Program-made: the position numbers and the translations under genes
Assembly (NCBI RefSeq): GCF_017491605.1
Contig: NZ_JAFGYY010000004.1
Location: 224,011-288,010, forward strand
Reading direction: 5' to 3'
Source of the DNA: Pseudomonas sp. 30_B
Lineage (GTDB): Bacteria; Pseudomonadota; Gammaproteobacteria; Pseudomonadales; Pseudomonadaceae
DNA: 64,000 nucleotides
The notes under the pieces: model-generated
Told to the model about the DNA's origin: nothing
Database searches by the model: none
What the model saw: only the letters and a program-made list of their open reading frames with translations
Shown here: positions 61,499 through 64,000 of the stretch, piece by piece
Layout: every line of letters begins with the position of its first letter
How positions within the stretch are numbered: position 1 is the first letter of the stretch

Positions 61499-61549
61499 AA
61501 ACCGCACTCTAACCGGCCCCTCGCCGAGTGCGAGCCCCCGGAGAGCTGG

Positions 61550-62974
61550 ATGACCCGACTGTTGCTGCTACTGCTGTGCCTCGTGGCTTTGACGCCACTG
61601 CCGGCGGCTGCGCGCCTGACGACCCAGCCGGAAAACTGGGAGCAGGACAGCGGTAGCCTCCACGACCTGGCCAGCATTCGCTCCGGCGGTGTGCTCCGCG
61701 TCCTGGTCAACCAGAGCCGCAACAGCTCCGGCGAGATCAAGGGCGAGCCCATTGGCGTCGAATATCGCCGCCTGCGCGCCTTCGAACAGTACCTGAACGA
61801 CTCCGCCCCGGGGCGCAAGTCGCTCACCATCAAATTCATTCCCAAGGCCAAGGATCAACTGCTCGGTGCGCTGCAGCGCGGCGAGGGTGACCTGGTCGCT
61901 CCCGGCGAAGTACTGCTGGCCCGCGACGGGCAGAATGTCAGCGCCAGCCTGCCGTGGAAGGAAGATGTCCCGCTGGTGCTGGTGACCAAACAGGGCAACC
62001 GCCGTTTCGTACGCCTGGAGCAGCTTGCCGGCCGCACCGTCACCTTGCCGGCGGGCAGCGCGGCGGGGGATGCCATCCAGCGGGTCAACGAACGCCTGGC
62101 GCAGCGGCGGATGGCGCCGATGGTGCTGGAGTGGACCGACTCCTCGCTGGCCGTGGAGGACGTACTGGAGATGGTCCAGGCCGGTATCTTCAATTACACC
62201 GTGGTCGAGCAGCCCATTGCCGAGCGTTGGGCCAAGGTCTTCACCAAGCTGCGCATCGACCGGCATCTGGTGCTGGACAATACCGAGAGCATGACCTGGT
62301 ACGTGCGCCGCGATGCGCCGATGCTGCGCGCCAGCGTCAACGGCTTCCTCAAGGGCTATCGTGCGCCGGCGGACCAGGACAGCGCCTTCCAGCGCCTCTA
62401 TCGCCGCGCCTACCAGGTGCGCAATCCGCTGGTGGCACCCGATCGCAAGCGTCTGGAAGCGGTACGTCCGACCCTGCAGCGTTTCGCCGAGCAGAGCAGT
62501 CTCGACTGGCTGGCGCTGGCGGCGGTGGCCTTCAAGGAATCCAACCTTGATGCCGGCGCGCGTGGCAGCGGTGGCGCAACCGGCCTGATGCAGATCACGC
62601 CGGCGGCCGCCCGTGCCGTGGGCGTGGACTCCGTGCACCACAAGGAGAGCAACGTGCAGGCCGCCAGCCGCTACATGGCGATGCTGCGCAAGCGCTTCTT
62701 CTCCAGCCCGCGCATCAGCGAGCGCGATCGCATGGCCTTCGTGCTGGCGGCGTACAACGCTGGCCCCGAGCGAATCCAGAGCCTGCGCGCGGAAGCCAAG
62801 CGCCAGGGGCTCAACCCGAACCAGTGGTTCTTCCAGGTCGAGCGGGTGGCGGCCGAGCAGCTGGGCATAGGCGTGGTGAACTATGTCAGCAGCGTCAACA
62901 AGTACTATCTTGCATATCAGCGCGAACGTGATGGCCTGGAGCCACGAGAGAGCGTGGCAGCGATCAAGAAGTAA
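61550..62974 (+). CDS. Membrane-bound lytic murein transglycosylase F-type
   Basis: A 474-residue MltF-type protein. A signal sequence (about 22 residues) precedes an ABC solute-binding-like domain (about 35-265) with regulatory peptide binding in known MltF. An SLT lysozyme-like domain spans about 295-450: catalytic Glu in AVAFKESNLD, then GATGLMQITPAAA, VQAASRYMAMLRKRFF and AYNAGPERIQ. It cleaves the peptidoglycan glycosidic bond with anhydro-MurNAc formation. P. aeruginosa has two MltF enzymes, and this locus matches the second (MltF2). The start is the ATG at 61550. Confidence 0.88.
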   Translation: MTRLLLLLLCLVALTPLPAAARLTTQPENWEQDSGSLHDLASIRSGGVLRVLVNQSRNSSGEIKGEPIGVEYRRLRAFEQYLNDSAPGRKSLTIKFIPKAKDQLLGALQRGEGDLVAPGEVLLARDGQNVSASLPWKEDVPLVLVTKQGNRRFVRLEQLAGRTVTLPAGSAAGDAIQRVNERLAQRRMAPMVLEWTDSSLAVEDVLEMVQAGIFNYTVVEQPIAERWAKVFTKLRIDRHLVLDNTESMTWYVRRDAPMLRASVNGFLKGYRAPADQDSAFQRLYRRAYQVRNPLVAPDRKRLEAVRPTLQRFAEQSSLDWLALAAVAFKESNLDAGARGSGGATGLMQITPAAARAVGVDSVHHKESNVQAASRYMAMLRKRFFSSPRISERDRMAFVLAAYNAGPERIQSLRAEAKRQGLNPNQWFFQVERVAAEQLGIGVVNYVSSVNKYYLAYQRERDGLEPRESVAAIKK

Positions 62975-63091
62975 TTAATTAATTCGATAGTTATCAGTGC
63001 AATTTTGCGCTTTTTGTATCGGAATAATTGGCTATATTGATCCCCAAGCAACCACGGTTGTGGCCCACTCTCCTCTGCACAAGGAATCACC

Positions 63092-63526
63092 ATGAACTCG
63101 CTGATCAAATCCATCCTGTCCACCAATGCTGGCGCCGGTCTTGCTGTCCTGCGCATCACCACTGGCCTGACCTTCATGGCCCACGGCTCGCAGAAACTCT
63201 TCGGCGCCTTCGGCGGCCCTGGTCTGCAGGGCATGGCGGGCTGGCTGGAATCCATCGGCGTGACCCCGGGTTACCTGATGGCCACCCTGGCCGGCAGCGC
63301 CGAGTTCTTCGGTGGTCTGGCTTTGGTACTGGGCCTGCTGGTGCGTCTGGCGAGCATCCCGCTGATCATTGCGATGCTGGTGGCGGTGTTCAGCGTGCAT
63401 GCGGCCAATGGCTTCTTCATCCAGGCGAATGGCTACGAATACGCCTTTACCCTGATCATGATCAGCGTTGCCCTGTTGATCAGCGGCGCCGGCCCGTTCT
63501 CCCTGGACCGCAAGCTGTCCAGCTGA
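63092..63526 (+). CDS. DoxX-family membrane protein
   Basis: A 144-residue protein with four predicted helices. The family N-terminal helix GLAVLRITTGLTFMAHGSQKLF contains the conserved GxxxxxHGxQK pattern, followed by GSAEFFGGLALVLGLLVRLAS. DoxX proteins are quinone- or thiosulfate-associated membrane subunits; no enzyme partner is adjacent. AAGGA precedes the ATG. A bidirectional terminator follows. Confidence 0.87.
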   Translation: MNSLIKSILSTNAGAGLAVLRITTGLTFMAHGSQKLFGAFGGPGLQGMAGWLESIGVTPGYLMATLAGSAEFFGGLALVLGLLVRLASIPLIIAMLVAVFSVHAANGFFIQANGYEYAFTLIMISVALLISGAGPFSLDRKLSS

Positions 63527-63543
63527 TCGCGAATGCAGTAACG

Positions 63544-63580
63544 AAAAAGGGCGGACACCTGTGGGTGCCGCCCTTTTTTG
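63544..63580. terminator. Bidirectional terminator after the DoxX gene
   Basis: AAAAAGGGCGG and CCGCCCTTTTTT flank a loop with ACC/GGT pairing; both tails support termination of the convergent transcripts. Confidence 0.88.
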
Positions 63581-63590
63581 TCTGCCCGAA

Positions 63591-64000
63591 TCAGTGGAAC
63601 AGGTACTGCACGCCGCCATTGATCAGGCCGCCGCCAACCAGCAGGAAGACGAACAACCCGGCGCCCAGCAGCAGCGGCTTCGGCCCTTCCTTGCGCAGGT
63701 CGCCCAGGCGGGTGGCCAGGCCCAGGGCGGCCATGGCCATGCCCAGCATCACATCATCCAGTTGTTGCAGCGGTGCCAGCCAGCTTTCGGGTACCCAGCC
63801 CAGCGAACGCAGCCCGGTAACCAGCAGGAAGCCCACGGCGAAGCCGGGGATGTGCAGCTTGCGGCGCTGGCCCGGCTCGGCGGCTTCGGCGCAGCCGACG
63901 CGGCCGAGAATCAGCAGCGCCGGAGCCAACAGCAGCACCCGCAGCATCTTGCTGATCAGCGCGGCGTCGGCGGCGGCCGGGTCCATGGCGCGGCCGGCGG
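63591..64000 (-). CDS. YeiH-family putative membrane exporter, truncated by window edge
   Basis: The C-terminal 136 codons of a polytopic membrane protein of the YeiH/UPF0324 family (putative sulfate exporter). Visible features are the internal helix MLRVLLLAPALLILG, the amphipathic LQQLDDVMLGMAMAALGLATRL, which is family-typical, and the C-terminal LLLGAGLFVFLLVGGGLIN. The 5' end is beyond the window. Transport substrate is unproven for this family. Confidence 0.82.
   Translation of the reverse strand, partial: AGRAMDPAAADAALISKMLRVLLLAPALLILGRVGCAEAAEPGQRRKLHIPGFAVGFLLVTGLRSLGWVPESWLAPLQQLDDVMLGMAMAALGLATRLGDLRKEGPKPLLLGAGLFVFLLVGGGLINGGVQYLFH

Overview
This window is chromosomal DNA from a GC-rich Pseudomonas. 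Gene order and protein sequences resemble the P. aeruginosa group, and the complete acyclic-terpene (atu) cluster points towards P. aeruginosa, P. citronellolis, P. nitroreducens or a close relative. This is inferred from the sequence and remembered synteny, without a database search. I see no tRNA or rRNA gene, prophage, transposase or CRISPR array. The window opens inside one gene and closes inside another.

Region 1 (1-12.3 kb) is a conserved housekeeping block. It runs: HAD phosphatase (partial), sppA, maf-type pyrophosphatase (opposite strand), yceD-rpmF-plsX-fabD-fabG-acpP-fabF-pabC-mltG-tmk-holB-pilZ-tatD. It links ribosomal protein L32, phospholipid and fatty-acid synthesis, folate synthesis, peptidoglycan termination, dTTP supply, the clamp loader and type IV pilus assembly. 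A near-consensus sigma70 promoter lies so close to the yceD ATG that the transcript should be nearly leaderless.

Region 2 (12.3-24.7 kb) starts with a small-RNA gene matching RgsA/P16 in position, size and architecture. It continues with a class V aminotransferase divergent from a TetR regulator, a MoaA-type radical SAM protein, an ArnT-like glycosyltransferase, a lipoprotein and a DUF1285 protein. The divergent etfQO / etfBA genes share an exact PsrA-type operator, and fabV and a PlaF-like membrane lipase follow.

Region 3 (24.7-33.3 kb) is accessory relative to the PAO1 order I remember. It holds a periplasmic solute-binding protein with two DUF4398 lipoproteins (one an OmpA fusion), a response regulator whose phospho-acceptor Asp is Glu, a MocR-type regulator, a VWA-lipoprotein / ECF sigma factor / membrane protein operon and a Pro/Ala-rich lipoprotein.

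Region 4 (33.3-45.7 kb) is the atu catabolic cluster for citronellol/geraniol: atuA-B-C-D-E-F-G-H on the minus strand, divergent from the repressor gene atuR. Two operators in mirror orientation separate atuA from atuR. Four of the intergenic gaps hold different palindromic repeats.

Region 5 (45.7-64 kb) returns to conserved genes: CPBP protease, DUF2897, YeeE/YedE permease, pyrF, PACE efflux/LysR pair, moxR-DUF58-tgpA, CHAD protein, thioesterase, a diguanylate cyclase overlapping a molybdopterin-fold periplasmic protein, an Mpo1-like protein, a chemoreceptor, a second TatD, mltF, a DoxX protein and the 3' part of a YeiH-family gene.

Two families of REP-type inverted pairs (three copies each) are scattered between 29 and 49 kb. 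I did not find an unmistakably new system. The best leads are the E-for-D response regulator, the VWA/sigma operon, the cyclase/molybdopterin-fold pair, the near-leaderless yceD transcript and the repeat-punctuated atu operon.
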